Shown: positions 25,726-33,875 of the stretch, in pieces
Position numbering within the stretch: position 1 is the stretch's first letter
Layout of the letters: the number at the start of each line of letters is the position of its first letter
DNA from: an uncultured Pelagibacteraceae bacterium
GTDB lineage: Bacteria > Pseudomonadota > Alphaproteobacteria > Pelagibacterales > Pelagibacteraceae
Assembly (NCBI GenBank): GCA_902613855.1
Contig: CACMIX010000001.1
Coordinates: 124,001-188,000 of the forward strand
Direction: 5' to 3'
Length of the DNA: 64,000 nucleotides
The notes under the pieces: generated by a model
The model's input: the letters and a program-made list of their open reading frames with translations, nothing else
What the model was told of the DNA's origin: nothing
Databases searched by the model: none
Position numbers and translations under genes: made by a program

Positions 25726-26144
25726 TGAAGCAAGAGTTCTTTAATCTTAAAATAAATACTGCTGGTCAAAGGTTGTATGAATTCACTGATCAGACAATTA
25801 AGTGGATTAACAATAATAAATTTAAAAATGGGATGCTTAATTTAAGTATTCAACATACTAGTGCATCCCTAATTGTTCAAGAAAATGCCGACCCAGATGT
25901 TCAAACAGATTTAATAAATTATTTTAATAAACTGGTACCTATGAACAATAAATTGTACGTACACACCACTGAGGGTAAAGATGATATGCCTGCACATATA
26001 AAATCTGCCTTAACTAACAATCAAATCTCACTTAGTATTAAAAATAATGAATTACTACTTGGAACTTGGCAAGGTTTATATTTATTTGAACATCGTATAG
26101 AGACACAAAATAGAACAATTATTCACCATTTTATTGGCGAATAG
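25725..26144 (+). CDS. yjbQ: YjbQ (UPF0047) family protein
   Basis: A 139-residue protein of the YjbQ/UPF0047 family. Clear marks are GMLNLSIQHTSASLIVQENADPDV (described here by its ends; residues about 40-63), the histidine-containing EGKDDMPAHIKSALT (about 85-99) and LLGTWQGLYLFEHR (about 110-123). Members form trimers with a metal site and have weak thiamine-phosphate synthase activity in E. coli; the physiological role is uncertain. It ends the operon that starts at the CsaA-like gene or at acnA, and converges on the photolyase gene with a 5-base gap. Confidence 0.88.
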   Translation: MKQEFFNLKINTAGQRLYEFTDQTIKWINNNKFKNGMLNLSIQHTSASLIVQENADPDVQTDLINYFNKLVPMNNKLYVHTTEGKDDMPAHIKSALTNNQISLSIKNNELLLGTWQGLYLFEHRIETQNRTIIHHFIGE

Positions 26145-26149
26145 AGCAT

Positions 26150-27568
26150 TTATTTCTTAAGCGATTGAAAAGCTTCTAGAGCAGCAGCTCTTGCTTTTTC
26201 GTGAATCACAATAGGTTTAGGATAATCTTTCCCTATTATAGTCTTTATTGCTTCTTGATATTTGTATTCCATTTCCCAAGGTTTATGGATGAATTTATTA
26301 GGCACTTTATTTAATTCTGGAACCCATTTCTTCACATATAAACCTTCTTTATCAAATTTTTCACCCTGCAAAATTGGATTAAATATTCTAAAGTAAGGTG
26401 CAGCATCCGCTCCGCAACCAGCAACCCATTGCCATTGAGCTACGTTATTTGCTTTATTAAAATCTAATAAACAATTTCTGAAATGTTTTTCACCCTCAGT
26501 CCAATTAATTCTCAAATGCTTAACCAAAAAAGAACCAACTACCATTCTAATTCTGTTATGCATCCATCCAGTTTCGTATAACTCTCTCATTCCAGCATCT
26601 ACAATAGGATAGCCTGTCATTCCTGATTTCCATGCTTTTAAAAACTTTTCGTTTTTTACCCAAGGAAATCGATCAAATTCTTTTCTATAATTACCTTTTA
26701 AAAATTCTGGAAAATAATTAATTAAACTATGAGAAAACTCACGCCAGCCTAATTCATTGATATATTTTCTATAGCCAATTCCTTTAGATTTAATTTCATT
26801 ACATTTTTGCCAAATAGTACTTACATGAATTTGACCATGCTTAATATAAGGTGACAATTTTGAGGTACCTTCAACTGACGGATAATCTCTTGCTGTTCCA
26901 TAATCTTTAATTTTTTTTTCAATTAAATTATTAAGAACTTTTTTAGATTCATTTTCAGAAACTTTCCAATATTCCTCAAATTTTTTATACCAATTCTTTT
27001 TAGGCAAAATATCTTTTGGCTCAATACAATTCTTAAAAACTGTTATTGATTTTGTCTTTTTTTTTACAATATAATTTTTACTTGGAGGTAAACTTAAATA
27101 TTTTTGTTCAGCATTTCTCCAAAATGGACTAAATACTTTAAAAGGTGTTCCGTCGTTTTTAGTTATTTCTTGAAATTCGTTTAAAATATTTCCTTTAAAA
27201 TATTTAAACTGAACTTCGTTTTTTAAAAAAGCATGTCTAATTTTTTTACCTTTAGCAATTACGTCTGGTTCGTATATTTTATTCCAATAAACTGAAATAT
27301 TATCTTTTTTTTTTATTTTTGATAACACATCTAGCTCATCTCCCTCTAATATTTGAAGATTTATTTTATATTTAGATAATTCTAATTTAAATTCTTCTAA
27401 AGATTTATAAAGCCACCATTTTTGTGCTTCTCGTTTTTTATCAAAATCAGCTTTGTTATAAATAAATAATCCAATAACATTATCATGATTTTGACTAGCA
27501 AAAGAAAGTGCTGGATTATGTTCAATTCTAAAATCTTCCCTGATCCAAAATATTGCATTTTTTGTCAT
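26150..27568 (-). CDS. phrB: deoxyribodipyrimidine photolyase
   Basis: A 472-residue class I photolyase that repairs UV-induced pyrimidine dimers with blue light. I choose the ATG at 27568 (MTKNAIFWIREDFRIEHNPA), which begins the photolyase fold; a longer frame would overlap the upstream gene by 50 bases. The N-terminal antenna domain is followed by the FAD domain with ARDYPSVEGTSKLSPYIKHG, GWREFSHSLI, DAGMRELYETGWMHNRIRM and NNVAQWQWVAGCGADAAPYF, including the tryptophans used for electron transfer. This is expected for a sunlit surface-water organism. It follows the ammonia-lyase gene by 7 bases. Confidence 0.93.
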   Translation of the reverse strand: MTKNAIFWIREDFRIEHNPALSFASQNHDNVIGLFIYNKADFDKKREAQKWWLYKSLEEFKLELSKYKINLQILEGDELDVLSKIKKKDNISVYWNKIYEPDVIAKGKKIRHAFLKNEVQFKYFKGNILNEFQEITKNDGTPFKVFSPFWRNAEQKYLSLPPSKNYIVKKKTKSITVFKNCIEPKDILPKKNWYKKFEEYWKVSENESKKVLNNLIEKKIKDYGTARDYPSVEGTSKLSPYIKHGQIHVSTIWQKCNEIKSKGIGYRKYINELGWREFSHSLINYFPEFLKGNYRKEFDRFPWVKNEKFLKAWKSGMTGYPIVDAGMRELYETGWMHNRIRMVVGSFLVKHLRINWTEGEKHFRNCLLDFNKANNVAQWQWVAGCGADAAPYFRIFNPILQGEKFDKEGLYVKKWVPELNKVPNKFIHKPWEMEYKYQEAIKTIIGKDYPKPIVIHEKARAAALEAFQSLKK

Positions 27569-27575
27569 GTGAATT

Positions 27576-28709
27576 TTATTTTCTTCCTTTAGATAGCAGT
27601 TGTTTGTAAAGTTTAACATCTGCATTACCTTCGCATCCTATTACTAAAACATTAGATTTTTCGTTAAGTTCAATGAGTTTTTTAGTCTTATAATTATTAC
27701 AAACACCAATTAGGCTTATAATCCCAGGTGTTGAGCATTCTCCACCAATTATTGAATTTTTGCCGAGCTTTTTGTCTTTTAACATAGCTACAGTTTTGGC
27801 AACATTCCGATCACTTACAGATACACAACAATTGCTTGCTTTTTTCAATATTTGCCAAGGAATATATGACATTTCATTACATGACATACCGCCCATGATA
27901 CTTTCTTTTTTAATCTTAATTTTTTTAAGTCTATTAATTTTAATGCTCTGAAGTACACAATCAGCTCTATCAGGCTCAACAATTATAATTTTTGGAATTC
28001 TTTTAAAATATTTTGCAACACCAGCAACAACACCAGCAGCCATGCCCCCGACACCAGCTTGTAAAAAAATATGGGTTATATATTGATTAGTTTGTTTAGA
28101 TATTTCTCTTATCATTATGGAATATCCTGCCATTGTAAATTGAGGGACTAATTTGTAGTCTCTTGTGGCTACATCTTGCACAATTTTCCAATTATTTTTT
28201 TTCGATAACTTTTTACATTCATTAAGTGAATTTTCATAATCTCCTTTAACTCTTATTACTTCAGCTCCAAATTTTTCAATTTCATTAACTCTTGAATCAC
28301 TTACGTATTGACTAACAAAGATTTTACATTTTAGACCTAATCTTTTTGCACCCCATGCAACAGATCTTCCATGGTTTCCGGCAGTTGCTGAGGAAATAAT
28401 TATATCTTTTTTTCCTTTAGATATTCTTTCAACAGCATATGCTCCTCCTAAAGCCTTAAAGGATTTTAAATGAAATCTTTTGGACTCATCTTTATAAAAA
28501 ACATTATTTACTTTTAATTTTTTTTGTAATTTATCAAGTTTAAGTAGGGGTGTAGCCTTATAATTTTTCCAACTAGAAATTGATTTAAAAGCTTTTTTTA
28601 ATAACAAAGAAGGGACAAATCTTAAAACATAATTTCTTTTAAAACTGAAATTATTATTTTTTATAGATTTTGTAAGCGTCCAGTTTTTAATACTTTTTAA
28701 AGTCTTCAC
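27576..28709 (-). CDS. dpaL: diaminopropionate ammonia-lyase-like PLP enzyme
   Basis: A 377-residue fold-type II PLP enzyme with a GTG start 1 base after the upstream ligand gene. The PLP lysine is K85 in FHLKSFKALGGAYAV. ISSATAGNHGRSVAWGAKRLG and the stretch VATRDYKLVPQFTMAGYSIM match the diaminopropionate ammonia-lyase (YgeX) subgroup better than threonine dehydratase. The phosphate-binding glycine-rich loop is QAGVGGMAAGVVAG. Known members convert 2,3-diaminopropionate to pyruvate and two ammonia. An ammonia-releasing lyase in line with amtB and a glutamine-synthetase-like ligase fits nitrogen acquisition. The true substrate may be another diamino acid. Confidence 0.8.
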   Translation of the reverse strand: MKTLKSIKNWTLTKSIKNNNFSFKRNYVLRFVPSLLLKKAFKSISSWKNYKATPLLKLDKLQKKLKVNNVFYKDESKRFHLKSFKALGGAYAVERISKGKKDIIISSATAGNHGRSVAWGAKRLGLKCKIFVSQYVSDSRVNEIEKFGAEVIRVKGDYENSLNECKKLSKKNNWKIVQDVATRDYKLVPQFTMAGYSIMIREISKQTNQYITHIFLQAGVGGMAAGVVAGVAKYFKRIPKIIIVEPDRADCVLQSIKINRLKKIKIKKESIMGGMSCNEMSYIPWQILKKASNCCVSVSDRNVAKTVAMLKDKKLGKNSIIGGECSTPGIISLIGVCNNYKTKKLIELNEKSNVLVIGCEGNADVKLYKQLLSKGRK

Positions 28710-28710
28710 T

Positions 28711-30036
28711 TTAACAGTCTAAAGTATTTTGTCTTTCCCATTGTGTTACAGGTTTGGACTTATCGAAGTTTTCTTTATTATCAAATTCATTAATTTCAGA
28801 TTTTCTAAGTTTTATATAACTATTAATTGTTTCTTTTCCAAAAGCTTCATTCATTTCCTTATTATTTTTTAAAAGTTCTAGCGAGTCTTGAAGTTCATTT
28901 GGTAATTTAGGTAAATTAGGATATTTTTTATAATCCGTGTACATATTACAAGTAAGAGGCTCTCCTGGATCAATTTTATTTTTTAATCCATATAGCCCAG
29001 CAGCTAACACGCTTGCTTGTAATAAATATGGATTTGCAGATCCATCCATCAATCTTAATTCAAATCTGCCAGGATCTGGAATTCTTATCATATGCGTTCT
29101 GTTATTGCCTGTATAAGATATGCTGCTTGGTGACCATGATGCCCCAGATTTTGTTGGAGGTGCATTAATTCTTCTATAGCTATTTATTGTTGGATTAAAG
29201 AAAGCAGATAGAGATGAGGCATTTTTAATTACTCCACCTAAAAAATTGTAAGCCATTTTACTAAGTCCAAGCTTGTCTGATTTATCTAAAAATTTATTTT
29301 TCTTTCCATTCCAAACTGATACGTGGGCATGACAACCATTACCAGTGAGGTTTTCAAATGGTTTAGGCATAAAAGTTGCTCTTAAACCATGTTTTTCAGC
29401 TATAGTTTTTACCATATATTTAAAAAATGTATGTCTATCTGCAGTTTTTAGACAATCATCATAATCCCAATTCATCTCAAATTGACCATTAGCATCTTCA
29501 TGATCGTTTTGATAAGGACCCCATCCCATCTCAATCATGCAATCACAAATCTCTTTAATTAAATCATATCTTCTCATTAAAGCTGATTGGTCATAACAAG
29601 GTTTAGACTGGGTATCTCTTGGATCAGCAATTGAACTTCCATCCGGTGAGATTAAAAAGTATTCACACTCTACACCTGATTTCATTGTTAGATTTTGTTT
29701 TTTTAATCTCTTAATTTGATTTTTTAGCATTACTCTTGGAGAAGCTTCTACAGGTTTACCGTTCATCCATAAATCAGATGCAAGCCATCCTACTTCTTTA
29801 TTCCAAGGCAATTGAATTAAACTATCTGGATCAGGAATACCAAACATATCGCTATCTGCGGGCGACATATCTAGCCAAGCTGCAAAACCAGCAAATCCTG
29901 CTCCTGCAGTCTGCATTTCTTTAATAGCATGGGCTGGCACTAGTTTTGATCTAAGTACACCAAAAAGATCAACAAAGCTAATTAAGAAATATTTTATTTT
30001 TTTTTGCTTTGCTATTTTGAATAAGTTTTTAGCCAT
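28711..30036 (-). CDS. glnT: GlnT / gamma-glutamylmethylamide synthetase (GmaS)-type ligase
   Basis: A 441-residue glutamine-synthetase-fold ligase of the 'type III' GlnT group, which also contains GmaS, the enzyme that joins methylamine to glutamate with ATP. Group marks are FLISFVDLFGVLRSKLVPA (residues about 18-36), GAGFAGFAAWLDMSPADSDM, the metal-binding SGVECEYFLISPDG, DHEDANGQFEMNWDYDD, GNGCHAHVSVW and PGRFELRLMDGSANPYLL. It lies downstream of amtB and two small membrane genes, and near a TMA/TMAO pathway and a split glutamate synthase. This makes GmaS activity plausible, but GlnT and GmaS cannot be told apart by eye. A second, more divergent ligase of the same superfamily is at 35689. 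Confidence 0.8.
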   Translation of the reverse strand: MAKNLFKIAKQKKIKYFLISFVDLFGVLRSKLVPAHAIKEMQTAGAGFAGFAAWLDMSPADSDMFGIPDPDSLIQLPWNKEVGWLASDLWMNGKPVEASPRVMLKNQIKRLKKQNLTMKSGVECEYFLISPDGSSIADPRDTQSKPCYDQSALMRRYDLIKEICDCMIEMGWGPYQNDHEDANGQFEMNWDYDDCLKTADRHTFFKYMVKTIAEKHGLRATFMPKPFENLTGNGCHAHVSVWNGKKNKFLDKSDKLGLSKMAYNFLGGVIKNASSLSAFFNPTINSYRRINAPPTKSGASWSPSSISYTGNNRTHMIRIPDPGRFELRLMDGSANPYLLQASVLAAGLYGLKNKIDPGEPLTCNMYTDYKKYPNLPKLPNELQDSLELLKNNKEMNEAFGKETINSYIKLRKSEINEFDNKENFDKSKPVTQWERQNTLDC

Positions 30037-30053
30037 TGCCTAGGCTATCACAA

Positions 30054-30206
30054 TTATTTAAAAAATGAAAAGATAGTTTCTTTATATAAAATAAAATTTA
30101 CTATTACTATTAAGATAATTGCGAGAATTACACCATACTTTGCTTTTGGAAAAGCAACCCCTCTCATTTTCGTTGGTCTAAGCTCTTCGTTTTTATCTTC
30201 ACTCAT
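30054..30206 (-). CDS. small one-pass membrane protein, 50 aa
   Basis: A 50-residue protein starting MSEDKNEELRPTKMRGVAFP, with a charged N-terminal half and one membrane helix (about residues 24-43, YGVILAIILIVIVNFILYKE). I place the start at 30206 because an upstream in-frame ATG at 30272 would lie in the previous gene and read through the terminator at 30221-30251. It sits alone between that terminator and the GlnT/GmaS-type gene, 17 bases ahead of the latter. No known family is recognised. The consistent helix and operon position argue for a real gene, but this is not proven. Confidence 0.5.
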   Translation of the reverse strand: MSEDKNEELRPTKMRGVAFPKAKYGVILAIILIVIVNFILYKETIFSFFK

Positions 30207-30220
30207 TATAATAAGATTAT

Positions 30221-30251
30221 AAAAAAAGGGCGCTACATTCAAGTAGCGCCC
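30221..30251 (-). terminator. rho-independent terminator of the amtB transcript
   Basis: A perfect 9-bp stem, GGGCGCTAC at 30228-30236 pairing with GTAGCGCCC at 30243-30251, encloses a 6-base loop. Read on the minus strand it is followed by seven T residues (30227 down to 30221). It lies 15 bases beyond the stop of the 76-residue protein gene, so the amtB transcript most likely ends here. The GlnT/GmaS-type gene beyond it needs readthrough or its own promoter. Confidence 0.88.
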
Positions 30252-30265
30252 AAATTTTCTTTTAA

Positions 30266-30496
30266 TTACCAATCAGTAATATTGCTTTTATGATCGTTTG
30301 CACCGTGTCTTTTTCTAGATAATCTATCAAGTTCTTCCCTCTCAGATTTATCTGTGATGACACTCCATCCAATCCAAACAGCAATTAACAATAGGACTAG
30401 TATAAATTCACTAGACCCTGCTCCAGGATAAACCGATCCGGCAACCTCTTCTGCAGGTTTATTTAGATGATCTATCCAGTTTGATACTGTAGCCAT
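30266..30496 (-). CDS. small one-pass membrane protein behind amtB, 76 aa
   Basis: A 76-residue protein: a hydrophilic N-terminus (MATVSNWIDHLNKPAEEVAG), one membrane helix at about residues 30-46 (FILVLLLIAVWIGWSVI), then a strongly charged cytoplasmic tail rich in Asp, Glu, Lys and Arg. A good Shine-Dalgarno (AAAGGAG) precedes the ATG, 11 bases behind the amtB stop, and a terminator follows, so it shares the amtB mRNA. I recognise no characterised family. It may be a small partner or regulator of AmtB; no GlnK gene is seen next to amtB, where one is often found. Confidence 0.7.
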   Translation of the reverse strand: MATVSNWIDHLNKPAEEVAGSVYPGAGSSEFILVLLLIAVWIGWSVITDKSEREELDRLSRKRHGANDHKSNITDW

Positions 30497-30507
30497 ATTT
30501 TTCTCCT

Positions 30508-31908
30508 TTACCTGGTTGCTGATGAAACTGCTTTTTCATCATCTTTAGCAGACTCCATCATTTCATAGTCTAGTCCTGCTATCTCAACTTCTCGTGGGAT
30601 TCTTAATTTACCCATTCCGTTAAGAACTCTAGCAATTATATATCCTGGTATAAGCCCTAGAACTAAGAACATTATTATTGCTCCTATAAATTGACCCAAT
30701 GGATTAATTGTTGCGTAAGTTGTTCCATCAAACATAGCTCCTACGCTATATCCAGATGAAGGATAACCATTCAAAACAAATCCACAGATTACAAGTCCAA
30801 TAAAACCAGCATAACCATGCACAGCTACTGCTCCGACCGCATCATCAATTTTGAACTTTCGCTCAACCCAATAATGAAGTTTGTAGGAAATTACAACACC
30901 AATCATACCAATAATCAAAGCTTGAATTGGATGATATAAGTCATTTCCAGCTGATGCACATATTATACCTGCTAGTCCACTTGAGTAAGTCCAGAAAGGA
31001 TCACCTTTTGCAATAACATACCCAGCTAACAATCCACCTGATAATGACATTAAGAAGTTCATAGTTATTCCACTTAATGTAGTAGGCGTTAAATAGATGT
31101 TAGTTGCTGTCCAGAATGTTACTCCTTCCATTCCATACTCAGGCCCAAGATCATATATTGGAACATTACATGCTGCATAAAATCCCCAGAAACCAGTATA
31201 AATTAGAAATAATCCAATAGTAACTAGCCAAGGATTTCTTGGTCCTATGTTTCTTGGTTCACCACTTGATGAGAACTTTCCAATTCTTGGTCCTAGAACC
31301 ATTAGAACACCTAGTGCAAATCCACCTGCAATTGCGTGAATAACACCTGATGCATAAGCATCATGATATCCTAAAATTTTAAGCATCCATCCATCAAAGT
31401 GCCATCCCCATGAAGCATCTATCGACCAGAAAACAGATCCGATCGCAATTGCTAAAACTCCAAATGCGAAAGTTGTTATCCTTTCAATAATAGCCCCTGA
31501 AACGATTGAAGCAGCTGTCCATGAAAATAATAAGAACGCTGCCCAGAAAACACCCATTATATGGTCGTTAAGATTAATTGCCATAAGAGCATTAGTTGGA
31601 TTAGCAAGATCATTTCCTCCAAATCCACCACTTAAAACGAGCCCAGTACTTTCTGTCATTATTGATGGAGCTATTCCTGGTCCTGTTGGAAAAGCCCAAT
31701 AAATCCACCAACCAAATAAAAACCAAGTTACTGTTACCAAAGGTATAAGCATTGTGTTTTTCATTAAGGTATGTTGGTGGTGTTTGTATCTTGATGCTCC
31801 AACTTCATACATACAGAAACCGACGTGAATTAAAAACATCAGTACTACCGTTACCCAGTAGTAAAACTCTGTAAATATAGTAGTAAGAGCACCTAACTGA
31901 TCAGTCAT
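30508..31908 (-). CDS. amtB: ammonium transporter AmtB
   Basis: A 466-residue ammonium channel with about eleven transmembrane helices. The conserved histidine pair that lines the pore is present in SGVIHAIAGGFALG (first) and AVAVHGYAGFIGLV (second), and an Amt signature lies in GNDLYHPIQALIIG. The family forms trimers and conducts ammonium or ammonia into the cell. Unlike many bacterial amt genes, no adjacent PII (GlnK) gene is seen; instead a 76-residue membrane protein follows. A sigma70-like promoter lies 27-55 bases upstream. The Glx genes end 124 bases upstream on the same strand. Confidence 0.93.
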   Translation of the reverse strand: MTDQLGALTTIFTEFYYWVTVVLMFLIHVGFCMYEVGASRYKHHQHTLMKNTMLIPLVTVTWFLFGWWIYWAFPTGPGIAPSIMTESTGLVLSGGFGGNDLANPTNALMAINLNDHIMGVFWAAFLLFSWTAASIVSGAIIERITTFAFGVLAIAIGSVFWSIDASWGWHFDGWMLKILGYHDAYASGVIHAIAGGFALGVLMVLGPRIGKFSSSGEPRNIGPRNPWLVTIGLFLIYTGFWGFYAACNVPIYDLGPEYGMEGVTFWTATNIYLTPTTLSGITMNFLMSLSGGLLAGYVIAKGDPFWTYSSGLAGIICASAGNDLYHPIQALIIGMIGVVISYKLHYWVERKFKIDDAVGAVAVHGYAGFIGLVICGFVLNGYPSSGYSVGAMFDGTTYATINPLGQFIGAIIMFLVLGLIPGYIIARVLNGMGKLRIPREVEIAGLDYEMMESAKDDEKAVSSATR

Positions 31909-31934
31909 TTTTTACCCCCATATTTGTTTAAGAA

Positions 31935-31963
31935 ATCTTATGAAATTTTTAGGGGTGTGACAA
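31935..31963 (-). promoter_or_regulatory. sigma70-like promoter of amtB
   Basis: On the minus strand TTGTCA (31963 to 31958) and TAAGAT (31940 to 31935) are separated by exactly 17 bases. Transcription would start near 31928, about 20 bases before the ATG at 31908. The site lies in a 124-base gap between the Glx-associated gene and amtB, consistent with independent expression of amtB. No recognisable NtrC or other activator site was seen. Confidence 0.55.
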
Positions 31964-32032
31964 ACAAAACAACCCTTAAAAACCTACTGTGGACAATAGA
32001 TTTAAAAATAAAATCAACTCTTGATTGTGATA

Positions 32033-32446
32033 TTAAAATTTTAAATAGGCTTTTTTCAAATCAACAAGTGGATGTTTAGGAGACATTTGAAATTTAACTA
32101 ACAGTTCTCTTGCTATCATATCTCTATCTTGTTGATTGTTAGGTAATTTAATTGATTTTGGAATAGTAACCCAACCGTTAGCATTTCTACAAAATACTGC
32201 TGGTCTGTCTTCTTCATAACCCATATGAACATCTTCTAGCCAATTCAAGTCGTCCCAACCCATGGCTTCAATATACTTTTTTAAGAAAGGTGTAATCTTT
32301 TTGTAATCTGGAAGTAAATTAACATCATATCTATAACCTATATGTTGACCAATTAATTTTTCTCTTGCAGTTTCCTTAAAAGTACCAAGCTTATCTTTTT
32401 TTGGTTTACCTTTAGATTTTATTTTTTTTGTTTTTTTCTTTGGCAT
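32033..32446 (-). CDS. Glx-associated protein of unknown function
   Basis: A 137-residue soluble protein that I do not recognise. It begins with a lysine-rich tail (MPKKKTKKIKSKGKPKK) followed by a compact domain with HIGYRYDVNLLPDYKKITPF, MGWDDLNWLEDVHMGY and AVFCRNANGWVTIPK. The ATG at 32446 was chosen over one 36 bases upstream, which would overlap glxD. It is 7 bases behind glxD and in the same direction, so it is the last gene of the ligase-Glx operon. Its first residues mirror those of GlxD (MPKKKSKK). A role as a subunit or assembly factor of the split glutamate synthase is a guess based on position only. Confidence 0.7.
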   Translation of the reverse strand: MPKKKTKKIKSKGKPKKDKLGTFKETAREKLIGQHIGYRYDVNLLPDYKKITPFLKKYIEAMGWDDLNWLEDVHMGYEEDRPAVFCRNANGWVTIPKSIKLPNNQQDRDMIARELLVKFQMSPKHPLVDLKKAYLKF

Positions 32447-32453
32447 ACTTACC

Positions 32454-33875
32454 TTATATTTTGTGATAATTATCAACTCCAACAGTGTAATTAGTACCAG
32501 CTAAAGGAACTTTAGCTAATGCAGATGCCTCTGATGTTAATGCAGCTAAATCCTCTGGCTCTAAAGAATGTATATTTGTTTTACCACATGCTCTTGCTAA
32601 TAATTGAGCTTCTAAAGTCATTGCGTGTAAATAATTATAAACTCTTAAAGCAGCATCATCAGGATTTAATCTTGCTCTTAATTTTGGATCTTGTGTAGCA
32701 ACTCCTACAGGACAACGACCAGTATGACAGTGGTAACATTCTCCAGCTTTTACTCCCATTTCTTTTTCAAAATCAGCTTCAGGAATATCTTTGTTACAGT
32801 TTAGTGCTATCATAGATCCTGTACCAATAGCAATTGCATCAGCTCCTAATGCTAAAGCTTTCGCCATATCAGCACCATCTCTTACTCCACCAGCATAAAT
32901 TAGAGTTACTTTTCCAGTTTTACCAACATCATCAATTGCTCTTCTGGCTTCTCTAATAGCTGCAATTCCAGGTATACCAGTATTTGCAGCAGCAATGTGT
33001 GGACCAGCGCCTGTAGATCCTTCCATTCCATCTAGATAGATTGAGTCGGGATCACATTTTGCAGCCATTCGGACATCGTCATAAACTTTTGAAGCTCCTA
33101 ATTTTAATTGAATTGGAACTTTATTTTTTGTTAACTGTCTTAATTCTTGAACTTTCAAAGCTAAATCATCTGGACCTAACCAGTCAGGGTGTCTAGCAGG
33201 TGATCTTTGGTCAATACCTGAAGGTAGTGATCTCATTTCAGCAACTTGGTCAGTTACTTTTTGCCCCATAAGGTGACCACCCATTCCAACTTTTTGACCT
33301 TGTCCTATAAAAACTTCTATTCCATCAGCTAACTGAGCATGATGAGGATTAAAACCATATCTTGATTGGATACATTGATAGTACCATTTTTCAGAATATC
33401 TTCTTTCATCCGGTATCATTCCACCTTCACCTGAACAAGTAGCGCTACCTGCCATAGTTGCTCCTCTTGCTAAAGCAGTTTTAGCTTCATAAGATAATGC
33501 ACCAAAACTCATCCCAGTAATATAAACTGGAATATCTAATTCAATTGGGTTTTCACATCTTGGACCAATTACTGTTTTGGTCTCACATTTTTCTCTATAA
33601 CCTTCAATTACAAATCTTGTTAACGTTCCTGGTAAAAAAACTAAATCATCAAATGTTGGAATTTTTTTCATTAATGCCATTCCACGCATTCTGTATCTTC
33701 CTAACTGTGCTTTGATATGTATGTCGTCTATTACTTCAGGAGTGAAGATCGCATTATGCCCTAATAAACTTTTATTTCTTTTTCCTTCTTCGTGTGCGTG
33801 GACATCAGCTTTTCCACCAACTCCTTTTCCATTTGCTTTTACTTTTCCATTTTTTTTACTTTTTTTCTTAGGCAT
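32454..33875 (-). CDS. glxD: GlxD / MgsC-like FMN glutamate synthase domain protein
   Basis: A 473-residue protein that corresponds to the FMN and Fe-S portion of the glutamate synthase large subunit. Typical parts are PVYITGMSFGALSYEAKTAL (about residues 130-149), GSATCSGEGGMIPDER, the FMN-site PIQLKLGASKVYDD, LDGMEGSTGAGP and the cysteine cluster GECYHCHTGRCPVGVATQDP (about 375-394). In methylamine-using bacteria the homologue is MgsC of N-methylglutamate synthase; in rhizobia it is GlxD. It has an unusual lysine- and glycine-rich N-terminus (MPKKKSKKNGKVKANGKG). Its start overlaps the glxC stop by one base. Confidence 0.85.
   Translation of the reverse strand: MPKKKSKKNGKVKANGKGVGGKADVHAHEEGKRNKSLLGHNAIFTPEVIDDIHIKAQLGRYRMRGMALMKKIPTFDDLVFLPGTLTRFVIEGYREKCETKTVIGPRCENPIELDIPVYITGMSFGALSYEAKTALARGATMAGSATCSGEGGMIPDERRYSEKWYYQCIQSRYGFNPHHAQLADGIEVFIGQGQKVGMGGHLMGQKVTDQVAEMRSLPSGIDQRSPARHPDWLGPDDLALKVQELRQLTKNKVPIQLKLGASKVYDDVRMAAKCDPDSIYLDGMEGSTGAGPHIAAANTGIPGIAAIREARRAIDDVGKTGKVTLIYAGGVRDGADMAKALALGADAIAIGTGSMIALNCNKDIPEADFEKEMGVKAGECYHCHTGRCPVGVATQDPKLRARLNPDDAALRVYNYLHAMTLEAQLLARACGKTNIHSLEPEDLAALTSEASALAKVPLAGTNYTVGVDNYHKI

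Noticed and set aside
30207-30272. Upstream start for the 50-residue membrane protein
   Set aside because: It reads through a strong terminator hairpin and overlaps the previous gene; the ATG at 30206 is more sensible.
31909-32032. Possible riboswitch or NtrC site upstream of amtB
   Set aside because: I found only a sigma70-like promoter; no conserved riboswitch core or paired NtrC/sigma54 boxes could be recognised by eye.
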